Source of the DNA: a bacterium BMS3Bbin08
GTDB taxonomy: Bacteria > Nitrospirota > Thermodesulfovibrionia > UBA6902 > BMS3Bbin08
Assembly: GCA_002897775.1 (NCBI GenBank)
Contig: BDTR01000039.1
Span: 1 to 64,000, forward strand
DNA length: 64,000 nt
Direction of reading: 5' to 3'
Every line of letters begins with the position of its first letter. The first letter of the stretch is position 1. The position numbers and the translations under genes were made by a program. This document shows, piece by piece, positions 1 to 9,719 of this stretch. The notes below the pieces were generated by a model that ran no database searches, was not told where the DNA came from, and saw nothing but the letters and a program-made list of their open reading frames with translations.

Positions 1-1
1 C

Positions 2-121
2 AATGTGTCGGTTGAGGTGGAGCTGATAGCGCCGATAGCGATGGAGAAAGAGGTAAGGTTTGCCATACGTGAAGGCGGAAGGACAGTGGGGGCCGGAGTT
101 GTTACCGAGGTTATTGAATAA
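2..121 (+). CDS. tuf: Elongation factor Tu, C-terminal 39 aa (truncated by window start)
   Basis: Frame 2 reads [39 protein letters not shown], the canonical EF-Tu C-terminus, directly upstream of rpsJ. Confidence 0.95.
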   Translation, partial: NVSVEVELIAPIAMEKEVRFAIREGGRTVGAGVVTEVIE

Positions 122-238
122 AAAGTCATTGAGCCAATAAGTCATTTAGTTATTTTTTTAATGACATAATTACTTACTAACTTAATGACTCGGCAGGTTA
201 TATGAATAACTCAATTACTTAATTACTTATTAAGGAAC
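121..238. repeat. Degenerate octamer array (AAGTCATT-like) with inverted complement half
   Basis: AAGTCATT GAGCCAAT AAGTCATT TAGTTATT ... TAATGACATAATTACTTACTAACTTAATGACT ... TCAATTAC TTAATTAC TTATTAA, period 8. Confidence 0.75.
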
Positions 239-241
239 ATA

Positions 242-547
242 ATGAGCGAGAAGATAAGAATAAATTTAAGGGCGTACGATTACAGGCTGCTGGACCAGTC
301 TGTTAAGGAGATAGTGGAGACGGCGAAACGTACCGGCGCGAAAATATCAGGGCCTGTACCGCTGCCGACGAAAAAACATAAAATAACGGTCCTCAGATCA
401 CCGCATGTGGATAAGAAATCCAGGGAGCAGTTTGAGATACGTACCCATAAGAGGCTTATAGACATACTTGAGCCCACACCGCAGACTGTTGACGCCCTTA
501 TGAAACTTGACCTTTCCGCTGGTGTTGATGTGGAGATAAAATTATGA
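242..547 (+). CDS. rpsJ: 30S ribosomal protein S10
   Basis: [43 protein letters not shown] is classic S10. Confidence 0.98.
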   Translation: MSEKIRINLRAYDYRLLDQSVKEIVETAKRTGAKISGPVPLPTKKHKITVLRSPHVDKKSREQFEIRTHKRLIDILEPTPQTVDALMKLDLSAGVDVEIKL

Positions 548-1182
548 TAGGCATCCTTGGCAGAAAGATCGGAGCTACACAGGTATTTACCGGGGACGGC
601 CGTGCCATACCCGTTACTGTCATTGAGGCCGGGCCGTGTAAGGTTGTACAGGCAAAGATGGATGAGAGCGACGGTTACGCGGCTGTGCAGGTAGGCTTTG
701 ACGAGATAAAAAAAGAAAAGAACGTTACCAGGGGACGGTTGGGGCATTTTAAGAAAGTATCCCTGCCCCCTTTTCGCTTTTTAAAAGAGATAAAAATGGA
801 AGGCATGAAGGTCGGGGATGAAATTACTGTGGATATCTTTAATAAAGGTGACAGGGTCTCGATCACAGGGACGTCAAAGGGGAAAGGCTTTCAGGGCGTC
901 ATGAAGAGGCATAATTACAGCGGTGGACCCGGCTCGCACGGCTCGATGTTCAACAGGGCGCCGGGCTCAATAGGCCAGAGCGCTTATCCGTCAAGGGTAT
1001 GGAAGAACAAGGGCATGCCCGGACACATGGGAAGCGAAAGAACAACCACAAAAAATATAGAGGTTGTGGACGTTAGAAAAGAGCAGAACATCATTGTTGT
1101 AAAGGGCCCTGTTCCAGGAGCTCAGGGCGGTTATTTAATAATAAGGTCGGTCGAAGCGACCCGTTCCGGGAAGAAAGACTGA
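544..1182 (+). CDS. rplC: 50S ribosomal protein L3
   Basis: [15 protein letters not shown]...[23 protein letters not shown]. Confidence 0.98.
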   Translation: MIGILGRKIGATQVFTGDGRAIPVTVIEAGPCKVVQAKMDESDGYAAVQVGFDEIKKEKNVTRGRLGHFKKVSLPPFRFLKEIKMEGMKVGDEITVDIFNKGDRVSITGTSKGKGFQGVMKRHNYSGGPGSHGSMFNRAPGSIGQSAYPSRVWKNKGMPGHMGSERTTTKNIEVVDVRKEQNIIVVKGPVPGAQGGYLIIRSVEATRSGKKD

Positions 1183-1805
1183 TGCTTCAGCTTGATATTT
1201 TAAATAAGGACAGCAAAACTGTAGGCAAGGTCGATCTGCCGGCGGATATTTTCGGCGTTAAGGTAAAAAAGGGAGTTCTGCATGAAGTGGTCCGCAACTA
1301 TCTCGCCAATCAGAGGCAGGGCAACGCGGTCACTAAAACAAGAGGCCTTGTAAGGGGCGGCGGTAGAAAGCCTTACAAGCAGAAAGGCACGGGCAGGGCA
1401 CGGGCGGGAAGCATTCGTTCGCCTTTATGGAGGGGCGGGGGTACGACCTTTGGTCCTCTGAACAGGGATTATTCCTATAAATTGCCCAAAAAGCTAAAGT
1501 GGTCTGCTCTGGGGTCGGCTTTTTCCGCCAAATTCGCTGACAATGAGATCGTTGTGCTGGAAGATCTGCCGGTAACGGGCTCTAAAACAAAAGAGCTGAT
1601 TTCCCTGCTGAAAGTGCTTGGGCTTGATAATGTGCTGATCATATTGCACGAGAACAACAGGGAGGTTAAGCTTGCGGCAAGGAACGTCCCCAATGTGGAT
1701 GTAGCGGTTGTTGGCGGATTGAACGTTTATGAGATCCTTGTTCACAGGAAACTCCTTATGACACAGAAGGCAGTGGAGCGGATGAAAGAGGTGTATCTGG
1801 GATGA
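1182..1805 (+). CDS. rplD: 50S ribosomal protein L4
   Basis: TKTRGLVRGGGRKPYKQKGTGRARAGSIRSPLWRGGGTTFGP. Confidence 0.98.
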   Translation: MLQLDILNKDSKTVGKVDLPADIFGVKVKKGVLHEVVRNYLANQRQGNAVTKTRGLVRGGGRKPYKQKGTGRARAGSIRSPLWRGGGTTFGPLNRDYSYKLPKKLKWSALGSAFSAKFADNEIVVLEDLPVTGSKTKELISLLKVLGLDNVLIILHENNREVKLAARNVPNVDVAVVGGLNVYEILVHRKLLMTQKAVERMKEVYLG

Positions 1806-2092
1806 AGACCATATACGATGTGCTGTTATCCCCTCTGTTGACGGAAAAAGGCACTCAGCTAAAGGAACAGGACAATAAAGTGGTATTCAGGGTTGCAAAT
1901 GACGCCAACAAAATAGAGATCAAAAAAGCGGTTGAAGAGGCATTTAAGGTAAAAGTGGAGCGTGTCACTACCATGAACTGCAGAGGCAAGATAAAGCGTA
2001 TGGGCAAGCATGAGGGCAAGAGGCCTAACTGGAAAAAGGCCATAGTGACACTTAAAAAAGGCGAAAAACTGGACTTTATCGAAGGTGTATAA
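1802..2092 (+). CDS. rplW: 50S ribosomal protein L23
   Basis: L23 sequence and syntenic position. Confidence 0.97.
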   Translation: MKTIYDVLLSPLLTEKGTQLKEQDNKVVFRVANDANKIEIKKAVEEAFKVKVERVTTMNCRGKIKRMGKHEGKRPNWKKAIVTLKKGEKLDFIEGV

Positions 2093-2926
2093 ATGGCTAT
2101 AAAGAAATATAAACCGGTAACTCCGGCGTCACGCTTTAAAAGCGGATTTGATTTTTCCGAGATCACGGAGAAAAAGCCGCATAAGGCCCTTGTCAGACCC
2201 ATTAAAAAAAGCGGCGGCAGAAATAACAAGGGCCGTATCACGGTCTGGCACAGGGGCGGCGGGCATAAAAGGGCTTACAGGGTCATAGACTTTAAGCGGG
2301 ACAAGTTCAATGTTCCTTCCCGTGTTGAGTCGATCGAGTATGACCCGAACAGGACCGCGCGGATAGCACTGCTTAAGTACGCTGACGGCGAAAGAAGATA
2401 CATTCTTGCTCCGGTAGGCCTGAATGTCGGTGATTCGCTTGTGTCCGGTCCTGAAGTGGAGATAAATAACGGCAACGCGCTGCCTGTCAAAAATGCTCCC
2501 CTTGGGGCCATAATGCATAATATTGAGCTATGGCCGGGCCAGGGAGGCAGGCTGGCCAGAAGCGCCGGCAGCTACGCTCAGCTAATTGCAAAAGAAGAAA
2601 AATACTGTCAGATAAAGCTGGCTTCAGGAGAGGTCAGACGCGTTCATTCAGAGTGTATGGCCACGATCGGTCAGGTAGGAAACGTTGAAAGGGAGAACAT
2701 ATCAATTGGTAAGGCCGGAAGGAACCGCTGGCTGGGCAAGAGGCCCACTGTTCGCGGTGTTGTCATGAACCCGGTAGACCATCCTCTTGGAGGCGGTGAA
2801 GGCAAAAGCTCTGGAGGGAGACCACCGGTTTCGCCGTGGGGCAGGCCTGAAGGCGTTAAGACCAGGAAGAACAAAAGGACCGACAGATTTATTGTCAGAC
2901 GAAAGAAGAAAAGGAAATCGAAGTAA
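2093..2926 (+). CDS. rplB: 50S ribosomal protein L2
   Basis: [22 protein letters not shown]...[26 protein letters not shown]. Confidence 0.98.
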   Translation: MAIKKYKPVTPASRFKSGFDFSEITEKKPHKALVRPIKKSGGRNNKGRITVWHRGGGHKRAYRVIDFKRDKFNVPSRVESIEYDPNRTARIALLKYADGERRYILAPVGLNVGDSLVSGPEVEINNGNALPVKNAPLGAIMHNIELWPGQGGRLARSAGSYAQLIAKEEKYCQIKLASGEVRRVHSECMATIGQVGNVERENISIGKAGRNRWLGKRPTVRGVVMNPVDHPLGGGEGKSSGGRPPVSPWGRPEGVKTRKNKRTDRFIVRRKKKRKSK

Positions 2927-2944
2927 TAGAAAGGAGCATGTACT

Positions 2945-3232
2945 TTGCCCAGATCTCTGAAAAAAGGACCTTACGTAGCTGAAAAACTCCTGAAGAAGGT
3001 TCAAGTCATGAACGAATCAGGCGGTAAGAGGATCATTAAGACCTGGTCGCGGAGATCTACGGTTGTGCCCGAGTTTATCGGACATACGTTCGCGGTACAT
3101 AACGGCAGGAAATTTATTCCTGTTTATGTGACGGAGAATATGGTCGGACATAAGCTGGGTGAGTTTTCACCTACAAGGACTTTCAAATCGCATTCAGGAG
3201 TAAAAAAGGCAGAGGCGGCAAAGAGGTCTTAG
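2945..3232 (+). CDS. rpsS: 30S ribosomal protein S19 (TTG start)
   Basis: [19 protein letters not shown]. Confidence 0.97.
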   Translation: MPRSLKKGPYVAEKLLKKVQVMNESGGKRIIKTWSRRSTVVPEFIGHTFAVHNGRKFIPVYVTENMVGHKLGEFSPTRTFKSHSGVKKAEAAKRS

Positions 3233-3284
3233 TAATTAACAGAGCCCCCGGATATTCCCGGATAAATGTGTGAGGTTATTATAA

Positions 3285-3623
3285 ATGGAATCAAAAGCAA
3301 TACTTAAATATTCACGTGTCTCGCCGACAAAAGTGAGGAGGCTCACTAACCTGATCAAGGGCAAAAAGGCGGGAGATGCCCTTATTAAGCTGAAATTCCT
3401 TCCGCACAGCCCGGCCAGGATAGTGGCAAAGGTTCTGAAGTCAGCCATGGCGAACGCCGAGCAGAAGAAAGTGGCAGATCCTGAATCGATGAAGATAGTG
3501 GGCGCGGTGGTCGACCAGGGGCCTACGATGAAGAGAATGATGCCGCGTGCCATGGGCAGGGCGGATATTATAAAGAAAAGATCGAGCCATATAAAGGTGC
3601 TCCTGAAAGAAGAAGAAAAATAG
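3285..3623 (+). CDS. rplV: 50S ribosomal protein L22
   Basis: L22 sequence, order rpsS-rplV-rpsC. Confidence 0.97.
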   Translation: MESKAILKYSRVSPTKVRRLTNLIKGKKAGDALIKLKFLPHSPARIVAKVLKSAMANAEQKKVADPESMKIVGAVVDQGPTMKRMMPRAMGRADIIKKRSSHIKVLLKEEEK

Positions 3624-3633
3624 GAGGTAGGTT

Positions 3634-4296
3634 TTGGGTCAAAAAACGAATCCAATAGGGAACAGGCTGGGGATAATAAGGACCTGGGAATCCAGGTGGT
3701 TCACAAAGAGGAACTATGCTGCGCTTCTTTTAGAGGACCTGAGGATTCGTGAGCTTATCAAAAGCAACCTGTTCCACGCGGGAGTTGCCAGGGTTGAAAT
3801 AGAGCGGGCGGGGCAAAAGGTCAGAGTGATCATACACACGGCCCGGCCCGGAATTATTATAGGCAAAAAAGGTTCGGAAGTTGACAAACTTAAAAAGGAC
3901 CTGGAACGCATAACAGGAAGACAGGTGAGTATAGACATAAAAGAGGTCAGGAAACCCGAGATCGATGCCCAGCTCGTGGCGGAGAACATCGCCCTTCAGC
4001 TTGAGAAAAGGGTTGCTTTCCGTAGAGCAATGAAGAAATCGGTTGCCTCGGCAAGGCGCTTCGGCGCTCTCGGGATCAAGGTAGCCTGCGCGGGCCGGCT
4101 TGCCGGCTCTGAAATAGCACGGGAAGAGTGGTACAGGGAAGGAAGGGTGCCGCTGCACACGTTCAGGTCTGATATTGATTACGGCCTGACAGAGGCTAAA
4201 ACAACTTACGGAAGAATAGGTATCAAGGTCTGGATATATAAGGGGGACATACTGCCCGAAACTCAGGCCCCCCCGGTAAGTGAACCGGCGGTATAA
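3634..4296 (+). CDS. rpsC: 30S ribosomal protein S3 (TTG start)
   Basis: [25 protein letters not shown] motif [19 protein letters not shown] upstream. Confidence 0.98.
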   Translation: MGQKTNPIGNRLGIIRTWESRWFTKRNYAALLLEDLRIRELIKSNLFHAGVARVEIERAGQKVRVIIHTARPGIIIGKKGSEVDKLKKDLERITGRQVSIDIKEVRKPEIDAQLVAENIALQLEKRVAFRRAMKKSVASARRFGALGIKVACAGRLAGSEIAREEWYREGRVPLHTFRSDIDYGLTEAKTTYGRIGIKVWIYKGDILPETQAPPVSEPAV

Positions 4297-4307
4297 GCGG
4301 AAATATT

Positions 4308-4724
4308 ATGTTATTGCCCAGGAAAGTTAAACACAGAAAGATGCAAAAAGGCCGTATGAAAGGAAAGGCATACAGGGGGGCTGAAGTGTCTTTCGGCGAA
4401 TTCGGATTAAAGGCCCTGGAGCCGGGCTGGGTCTCAAACCGTCAGATAGAATCCGCCAGAATAGCCATAACAAGGCATGTAAAAAGAGGCTGTAAGCTCT
4501 GGATAAGGATGTTCCCTGATAAACCGTTGACAAAGAAGCCGGCTGAGACGAGGATGGGAAAGGGAAAGGGAGCGCCTGAATCCTGGGTGGCTGTTGTAAA
4601 GACAGGCAGGATACTCTATGAGATGTCAGGAGTTAATGAGGATGTAGCCCGGGAAGCGCTCCGCCTGGCCTCGCATAAGCTTCCCATCGCGACAAAGTTT
4701 ATCAGGAGGGGCGATATATTATGA
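4308..4724 (+). CDS. rplP: 50S ribosomal protein L16
   Basis: [21 protein letters not shown]. Confidence 0.98.
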   Translation: MLLPRKVKHRKMQKGRMKGKAYRGAEVSFGEFGLKALEPGWVSNRQIESARIAITRHVKRGCKLWIRMFPDKPLTKKPAETRMGKGKGAPESWVAVVKTGRILYEMSGVNEDVAREALRLASHKLPIATKFIRRGDIL

Positions 4725-4921
4725 ATAGAACCTCTGAATTAAAGACCTTAACGGTAGAGGAATTAAAGCAGGAAGAACTGAACCTCAAGAAAGAGCTGTT
4801 TAATTTAAGATTTCAGCAGACAACGGGTGAGATCGAGAACCCGATGAGGATAAGGCAGGTCAGGAAGGATATCGCAAGGGTCTATACAATAGTAAGCGGG
4901 AAGTTAAAAGTTAAAAATTAA
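4721..4921 (+). CDS. rpmC: 50S ribosomal protein L29; the last codons lie in a heptamer repeat
   Basis: L29 sequence; C-term SGKLKVKN* encoded by AAGTTAAAAGTTAAAAATTAA. Confidence 0.95.
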   Translation: MNRTSELKTLTVEELKQEELNLKKELFNLRFQQTTGEIENPMRIRQVRKDIARVYTIVSGKLKVKN

Positions 4922-4922
4922 T
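4901..4922 (+). repeat. Heptamer repeat AAGTTAA x2-3 spanning the rpmC 3' end and stop codon
   Basis: AAGTTAA AAGTTAA AAATTAA TAG. Confidence 0.6.
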
Positions 4923-4935
4923 AGAGGAAAGAAGA

Positions 4936-5175
4936 ATGCCGAGGAAAATCTATACAGGTGAAGTTGTAAGCGACAAGATGGATAAAACCGTTGTGGTGGC
5001 TGTAAAAAGGTTAACCCAGCATCCCGTCTACAAAAAGACGATAAAAAAGGTTACCAGGTATAAGGCCCACGATGAGGATAACAAATGCAGGGTCGGGGAC
5101 ACGGTTTCGATCATGGAGTCAAGACCTCTGAGCAAGGACAAGCGGTGGAAAGTCCTTGAGATAACAAAAGGATAG
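4936..5175 (+). CDS. rpsQ: 30S ribosomal protein S17
   Basis: [25 protein letters not shown]. Confidence 0.97.
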   Translation: MPRKIYTGEVVSDKMDKTVVVAVKRLTQHPVYKKTIKKVTRYKAHDEDNKCRVGDTVSIMESRPLSKDKRWKVLEITKG

Positions 5176-5181
5176 AACAGG

Positions 5182-5550
5182 ATGATCCAGCATAGAAGCA
5201 TATTATATGTTGCGGACAATTCAGGCGCCAAGAGGGTGCAGTGTATCAAGGTCAAGGGAGGCTCTTACAGGAGATACGCGCGTATAGGTGATGTCATTAT
5301 TGTGAGCATCAAGGAGGCCCTGCCTGTGGGCAACGTAAAAAAAGGAACAGTCGCAAAAGGTGTTGTAGTCAGGACAAAGAAAGAGATCCGCAGACCTGAC
5401 GGGTCGTATATAAGGTTTGACCAGAACGCCGTTGTTCTCATAAACGCTGAAGGCGACCCCATAGGCACGAGGATATTCGGCCCTGTTGCAAGAGAGCTCA
5501 GATGGAAAGAATATATGAAGATAGTTTCTCTTGCGCCTGAGGTATTGTGA
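5182..5550 (+). CDS. rplN: 50S ribosomal protein L14
   Basis: [24 protein letters not shown]. Confidence 0.98.
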   Translation: MIQHRSILYVADNSGAKRVQCIKVKGGSYRRYARIGDVIIVSIKEALPVGNVKKGTVAKGVVVRTKKEIRRPDGSYIRFDQNAVVLINAEGDPIGTRIFGPVARELRWKEYMKIVSLAPEVL

Positions 5551-5571
5551 GCAAAAAAAATAGAAAGTAGA

Positions 5572-5653
5572 CCCCGCTAGATTCTGCACCCGCAGTTTTG
5601 TGTTAGCAAAACTGGACGCGGGTGTCATAAGAGAATCTGGACAGCGGGGCAGG
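5572..5653. repeat. ~82-nt nested stem-loop element, copy 1 (CCCCGCTAGATTCTGCACCCGCAGTTTTG...CAAAACTGGACGCGGGTG...GAATCTGGACAGCGGGG)
   Basis: Nested inverted repeats; near-identical second copy at 45361-45446. Confidence 0.85.
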
Positions 5654-5661
5654 TAGAGAAC

Positions 5662-5979
5662 ATGGGTTTGGACATAAAGAAAGAAGATATGGTGACAGTA
5701 ATTCTCGGAGATGACAAGGGCAAAAGGGGCAGTATCCTGTCGGTTTCTCCCAAGAAAGGGAGATGTGTGGTCGAAAGGCTCAACATGATAAAAAGGCATA
5801 TGAAGCCCAGCAAAAAATACACGCAGGGGGGGATCATTGAGAAGGAGGCCCCTATACACAGATCCAACCTGATGCTTGTATGTCCGAAATGTGACAAGCC
5901 CACGAAGATAGGGCATAAGTTCCTTGAAAGCGGTTCCAAGGTTAGGGTCTGCAGAAAGTGCGGAGAAGTACTGGATTAA
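5662..5979 (+). CDS. rplX: 50S ribosomal protein L24 with C-terminal CxxC...CxxC extension
   Basis: L24 KOW region; C-term [34 protein letters not shown]. Confidence 0.96.
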   Translation: MGLDIKKEDMVTVILGDDKGKRGSILSVSPKKGRCVVERLNMIKRHMKPSKKYTQGGIIEKEAPIHRSNLMLVCPKCDKPTKIGHKFLESGSKVRVCRKCGEVLD

Positions 5980-5986
5980 ATCAGAT

Positions 5987-6526
5987 ATGGCCAGATTACG
6001 GGAAACATATAAAAAAGAAGTAGCGCCTGCTCTGATGAAAGAGTTCGGGTACAAGAGCATAATGCAGGTCCCAAGGCTCAGGAGCATCGTGGTTAATGTT
6101 GGAATGGGTGAGGCCATTCAGAACATAAAACTGCTTGACGCCGCTGTAAAGGAGATCGCCGTGATAACGGGCCAGCGCCCGGTCATTACCAGGGCAAGCA
6201 AGTCTATAGCCGGTTTCAAGCTCAGAAAGGATATGCCTGTAGGATGTAAGGTAACGCTGAGAAGCGAAATGATGTACGATTTCCTGGATAAGTTCATCAG
6301 TATCGCTCTGCCCCGGATAAGGGATTTTCAAGGGGTGTCACCAAAGTCGTTTGACGGCAGAGGGAATTACGCTTTCGGGGTGAAGGAGCAGGTCATTTTC
6401 CCGGAGATCAATCATGACAAGATCGTGAGCGTATACGGTATGGACGTAATAATCGTTACATCGGCCAGGACCAATGAGGAGGGCAGGGCCCTGCTCAGAC
6501 ATTTGGGGATGCCGTTTAAGAAATGA
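5987..6526 (+). CDS. rplE: 50S ribosomal protein L5 (start internal to ORF 5924)
   Basis: [31 protein letters not shown]. Confidence 0.96.
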   Translation: MARLRETYKKEVAPALMKEFGYKSIMQVPRLRSIVVNVGMGEAIQNIKLLDAAVKEIAVITGQRPVITRASKSIAGFKLRKDMPVGCKVTLRSEMMYDFLDKFISIALPRIRDFQGVSPKSFDGRGNYAFGVKEQVIFPEINHDKIVSVYGMDVIIVTSARTNEEGRALLRHLGMPFKK

Positions 6527-6540
6527 CAATTGACAATTTA
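6524..6540. repeat. Heptamer pair TGACAAT TGACAAT overlapping the rplE stop codon
   Basis: TGACAATTGACAATTTAAAG; the first TGA is the rplE stop. Confidence 0.5.
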
Positions 6541-6554
6541 AAGAGGAATACTTT

Positions 6555-6740
6555 ATGGCAAAAAAATGTTTAGTGGAGAAAGCAAAAAGGCCGCCGAAGT
6601 TTAAGGTGAGGGCGTACAACAGATGCCCCAGGTGCGGCAGGTCCAGGGGCTTTCTGAGAAAATTCGGACTCTGCCGGATCTGCTTCAGGGAACTGGCCCT
6701 GAAAGGACAGATCCCGGGCGTAGTAAAATCCAGTTGGTAG
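6555..6740 (+). CDS. rpsZ: 30S ribosomal protein S14, zinc-binding type
   Basis: [25 protein letters not shown]. Confidence 0.97.
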   Translation: MAKKCLVEKAKRPPKFKVRAYNRCPRCGRSRGFLRKFGLCRICFRELALKGQIPGVVKSSW

Positions 6741-6769
6741 CCGACGGCTCATAGAGAGGGTTAATAGCA

Positions 6770-7165
6770 ATGATGACAGATCCAGTTGCAGACATGATCA
6801 CAAGGATAAGGAATGCCAATATGATCAAGGCTGAGAAGGTTGATATTCCTGCTTCAAAGCTGAAGATCGAGATAACAAAGATACTTAAAGAAAAGGGATT
6901 TATAAAGGGATATAAGGTGCTGAAGGACAAGAAACAGGGCATTCTCAGGATATCTTTAAAATACGTGTCCGGAGGCGAACGTGTCATTTCCGGGCTTAAG
7001 AGAATAAGCAAGCCGGGCAGAAGGGTGTATGTGGACAAGAGTCATGTCCCCACTGTTATAGGAGGATTTGGAACAGCGGTCCTTTCAACGTCCAGGGGAG
7101 TGTTCAGTGATCAGGGCTGCAGAAGCGAAGGGATCGGCGGAGAGGTGTTGTGCCACGTATGGTAA
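6770..7165 (+). CDS. rpsH: 30S ribosomal protein S8
   Basis: [18 protein letters not shown]. Confidence 0.97.
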   Translation: MMTDPVADMITRIRNANMIKAEKVDIPASKLKIEITKILKEKGFIKGYKVLKDKKQGILRISLKYVSGGERVISGLKRISKPGRRVYVDKSHVPTVIGGFGTAVLSTSRGVFSDQGCRSEGIGGEVLCHVW

Positions 7166-7169
7166 ACAT

Positions 7170-7204
7170 CAATTGTCGATTGTCGATTGTCGATTGTCGA
7201 TTTT
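7170..7204. repeat. Heptamer array (ATTGTCG)x4
   Basis: AATTGTCG ATTGTCG ATTGTCG ATTGTCG ATTTTGG between rpsH and rplF. Confidence 0.85.
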
Positions 7205-7213
7205 GGAGATAAT

Positions 7214-7747
7214 ATGTCAAGGATAGGGAAAAAACCAATTAATTTACCAAAAGGTGTAGATGCCAGGGTAAATAAAAACATGATCACGGTCAAGGGCGCA
7301 AAAGGCGAGCTCAAATGGGAATTTGCTTCTGACATGAAAGTGTCTGTAAAGGAAGGGGAGCTTATCGTAGAGCGTCCCGCTGACACGAAGAGACTGAGGG
7401 CATTACACGGGTTGACGAGGAACTTGATCTGGAATATGGTTGCGGGCGTAAGCGAGGGCTATCAGAAGGTCCTTGAAATTACAGGCGTGGGGTATAAGGC
7501 TCAGGCTCAGGGAAAGAAACTTGTTCTGACCCTTGGCTATTCTCATGCTGTTGATTTCCACCTTCCTGACGGTATAACCGCAGAGGTTGGAGGGAAGCAG
7601 AATCAGATAATACTCAAAGGCATTGATAAACACCTGATCGGCCAGGTCGCTGCGAATATAAGGGCGCTAAGGTCGCCTGATGCTTACAAAGGAAAAGGCA
7701 TCAGATACGCCGGAGAGATGGTTAAACTTAAGGCAGGGAAAAAATAG
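7214..7747 (+). CDS. rplF: 50S ribosomal protein L6
   Basis: MSRIGKKPINLPKGVDARV. Confidence 0.97.
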   Translation: MSRIGKKPINLPKGVDARVNKNMITVKGAKGELKWEFASDMKVSVKEGELIVERPADTKRLRALHGLTRNLIWNMVAGVSEGYQKVLEITGVGYKAQAQGKKLVLTLGYSHAVDFHLPDGITAEVGGKQNQIILKGIDKHLIGQVAANIRALRSPDAYKGKGIRYAGEMVKLKAGKK

Positions 7748-7757
7748 CAGGGTTTTA

Positions 7758-7863
7758 TTTACCCCGTTAAAAGAAAGCCTTCGATGAAATCGGAGGTTAA
7801 AAAATCTGTCGCAGTCGGTGGTCTAAAGCCAACGACACGTAACACCTTTTTAACGGGGTTCAC
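7758..7863. repeat. Palindrome-bounded element TTTACCCCGTTAAAA...TTTTTAACGGGGTTCAC
   Basis: Terminal inverted repeats; internal hairpins GTCG...CGAC; related ends at 39837 and 60333. Confidence 0.7.
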
Positions 7864-7882
7864 TGAATAAGAGGGGGAAGTT

Positions 7883-8245
7883 TTGAGAGGCAGCAAAGAA
7901 GAAGCAAGAGGCAGGCGTCATAACAGGATAAAAAAGAAGATCTACGGCACAACGGAAAGACCAAGGCTCAATGTGTTCAGGAGCCTGAATCATATATATG
8001 CCCAGATAATAGATGATTCTTCCGGCAGGGTCCTGGTTGCTGCCGGAAGCATGGACAAGGAATTTAAGGGTAAGCTGAAGTCCGGCGGTAATATTGAGGC
8101 GGCAAAGCAGGTAGGCGCCTTAGTTGCCAAAAGGGCTGAAGGCAAGGGTATTAAAAAAGTGTGCTTTGACAGAGGGGGATATCTCTATCACGGCAGAGTA
8201 AAAGCTCTCGCAGAGGCATCAAGAGAGGAAGGACTGGAATTTTAA
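7883..8245 (+). CDS. rplR: 50S ribosomal protein L18 (TTG start)
   Basis: [24 protein letters not shown]. Confidence 0.97.
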   Translation: MRGSKEEARGRRHNRIKKKIYGTTERPRLNVFRSLNHIYAQIIDDSSGRVLVAAGSMDKEFKGKLKSGGNIEAAKQVGALVAKRAEGKGIKKVCFDRGGYLYHGRVKALAEASREEGLEF

Positions 8246-8247
8246 AA

Positions 8248-8310
8248 TTCAGAAATCGGTGTAATCGCCTTAAAAAAATCGGTGTAATCAGGTTTAATAA
8301 ATATTAAACC
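8248..8310. repeat. Direct repeats AAATCGGTGTAATC x2 plus hairpin GGTTTAATAAATATTAAACC
   Basis: Read between rplR and rpsE. Confidence 0.65.
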
Positions 8311-8322
8311 AGGAGGTAATTA

Positions 8323-8811
8323 GTGGGCAGGATAAACCCCGAAGGTCTTAATCTCAAGGACAAGGTCGTATATATAAACAGGGTCGCCAAGGTTGTTAAA
8401 GGCGGAAGGCGTTTTTCTTTTACCGCGCTCGTTGTTCTTGGTGACGGCGAAGGACATGTTGGTATTGGCAAAGGCAAGGCAAAGGAAGTCCCTGAAGCGA
8501 TAAGAAAGGCTATTGAACAGGCAAGAATAAGTCTGGTAAAAGTTCCTCTTACAGAAGGCACTATCCCGCATCAGATAACAGGCAGGTACGGCGCCGGCAA
8601 AATAGTCATGAAGCCTGCCAAAGAGGGTACAGGTCTTATTGCAGGGGGGGCTGTAAGGGCTGTAATGGAAGTTGTGGGAGTGCACAACATAGTTGCCAAG
8701 TCGATCGGCACCCATAATTCCTTCAATACGCTGAGGGCAGTACTTGACGGACTCACCAATCTCAAGGATGCTGAAAGCGTTAAGAAGAGAATGGGCAAAG
8801 TCGAGGAATAA
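8323..8811 (+). CDS. rpsE: 30S ribosomal protein S5 (GTG start)
   Basis: [39 protein letters not shown]. Confidence 0.98.
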   Translation: MGRINPEGLNLKDKVVYINRVAKVVKGGRRFSFTALVVLGDGEGHVGIGKGKAKEVPEAIRKAIEQARISLVKVPLTEGTIPHQITGRYGAGKIVMKPAKEGTGLIAGGAVRAVMEVVGVHNIVAKSIGTHNSFNTLRAVLDGLTNLKDAESVKKRMGKVEE

Positions 8812-8820
8812 CAATAAAAA

Positions 8821-9042
8821 ATGAAACTCAAGATAACATTAAAACGCAGTTTTATCGGCAGGTCAGGGAAGGTCAGGAAGATAATCCTGTCCCTTGGCCT
8901 GAAAAGACTTCACCAGAGTGTAGTGCATGATGATACCCCGCCGATAAGGGGCATGATACATAAGATATCGACCCTGGTCGAGGTAGCAGGGATAAAAGAC
9001 CAGGAACCCAGGAAGCTGAAAGGCGCGGAAAGCAAAAAATAA
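8821..9042 (+). CDS. rpmD: 50S ribosomal protein L30
   Basis: MKLKITLKRSFIGRSGKVRKIILSLGLKRLHQSV. Confidence 0.95.
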   Translation: MKLKITLKRSFIGRSGKVRKIILSLGLKRLHQSVVHDDTPPIRGMIHKISTLVEVAGIKDQEPRKLKGAESKK

Positions 9043-9075
9043 TACGCTGTTGTTCGACCCGTTGAGGAGAAATAA

Positions 9076-9546
9076 ATGAGATTATCAGATTTATCGCCAT
9101 CCCCAGGAAGCAGAAAGAAAAACAAGAGAGTCGGAAGAGGCCCTGGTTCAGGTCATGGCAAGACCTCCTGTAGGGGGCATAAAGGCCAGAAGTCCAGGTC
9201 CGGCGGAGGTACCAGGATAGGGTTTGAGGGCGGACAGATGCCTTTACAGCGAAGACTTCCGAAGAGGGGATTTACGAACATTTTTCAGAAGCAGTACGCA
9301 ACCGTAAATCTCAAGACCCTGAGTGAGATCACGGAGACTGTTGTAACTCCGGAAATAATGCTTGAGAAAGGGATCATAAAGAGCATTAAAGACGGCGTCA
9401 AGATCCTGGGAGACGGTGAAATAAAAAAACCTCTTACCGTGAAGGCCCATGCCTTTAGCGCTTCCGCAAAAGAGAAAATACTCAAGGCAGGCGGAGGCGC
9501 CGAAATAATCCAGAGAGCAAAGCCTGCACCCAAGGTTCAGGGTTAA
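9076..9546 (+). CDS. rplO: 50S ribosomal protein L15
   Basis: [41 protein letters not shown]. Confidence 0.98.
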   Translation: MRLSDLSPSPGSRKKNKRVGRGPGSGHGKTSCRGHKGQKSRSGGGTRIGFEGGQMPLQRRLPKRGFTNIFQKQYATVNLKTLSEITETVVTPEIMLEKGIIKSIKDGVKILGDGEIKKPLTVKAHAFSASAKEKILKAGGGAEIIQRAKPAPKVQG

Positions 9547-9549
9547 CTT

Positions 9550-9700
9550 TCAACAGCCCGTTGAAAAAGTCATCAACGGTCTTGATTACAAAGATTCTTA
9601 GGGATGATTACACAGATATTGTCGAGATTTAATCGGTGCAATCCTGTTTTCATCTGTGAAATCAGAGATTGTTAGGGTTTTTCAACAATCTCTCAACGTT
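9550..9700. repeat. Composite spacer: CAACAGCCCGTTGAAAAA.../TTTTTCAAC inverted ends around a nonamer-type GATTACACA palindrome
   Basis: GATTACAAAGATTCTTAG...GATTACACAGATATTG...AATCGGTGCAATC...ATCTGTGAAATC. Confidence 0.55.
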
Positions 9701-9719
9701 CGACTTCCAGCTTTAAATT

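Noticed and set aside
121-238. Possible CRISPR array from regular short repeats (also 7170, 16262, 48670)
   Set aside because: Units are 7-9 nt, contiguous, with no spacers; no cas genes in window.
5221-6117. 298-aa minus-strand ORF opposite rplN/rplX
   Set aside because: Lies antisense to clear ribosomal protein genes and has no recognisable domain; shadow ORF.
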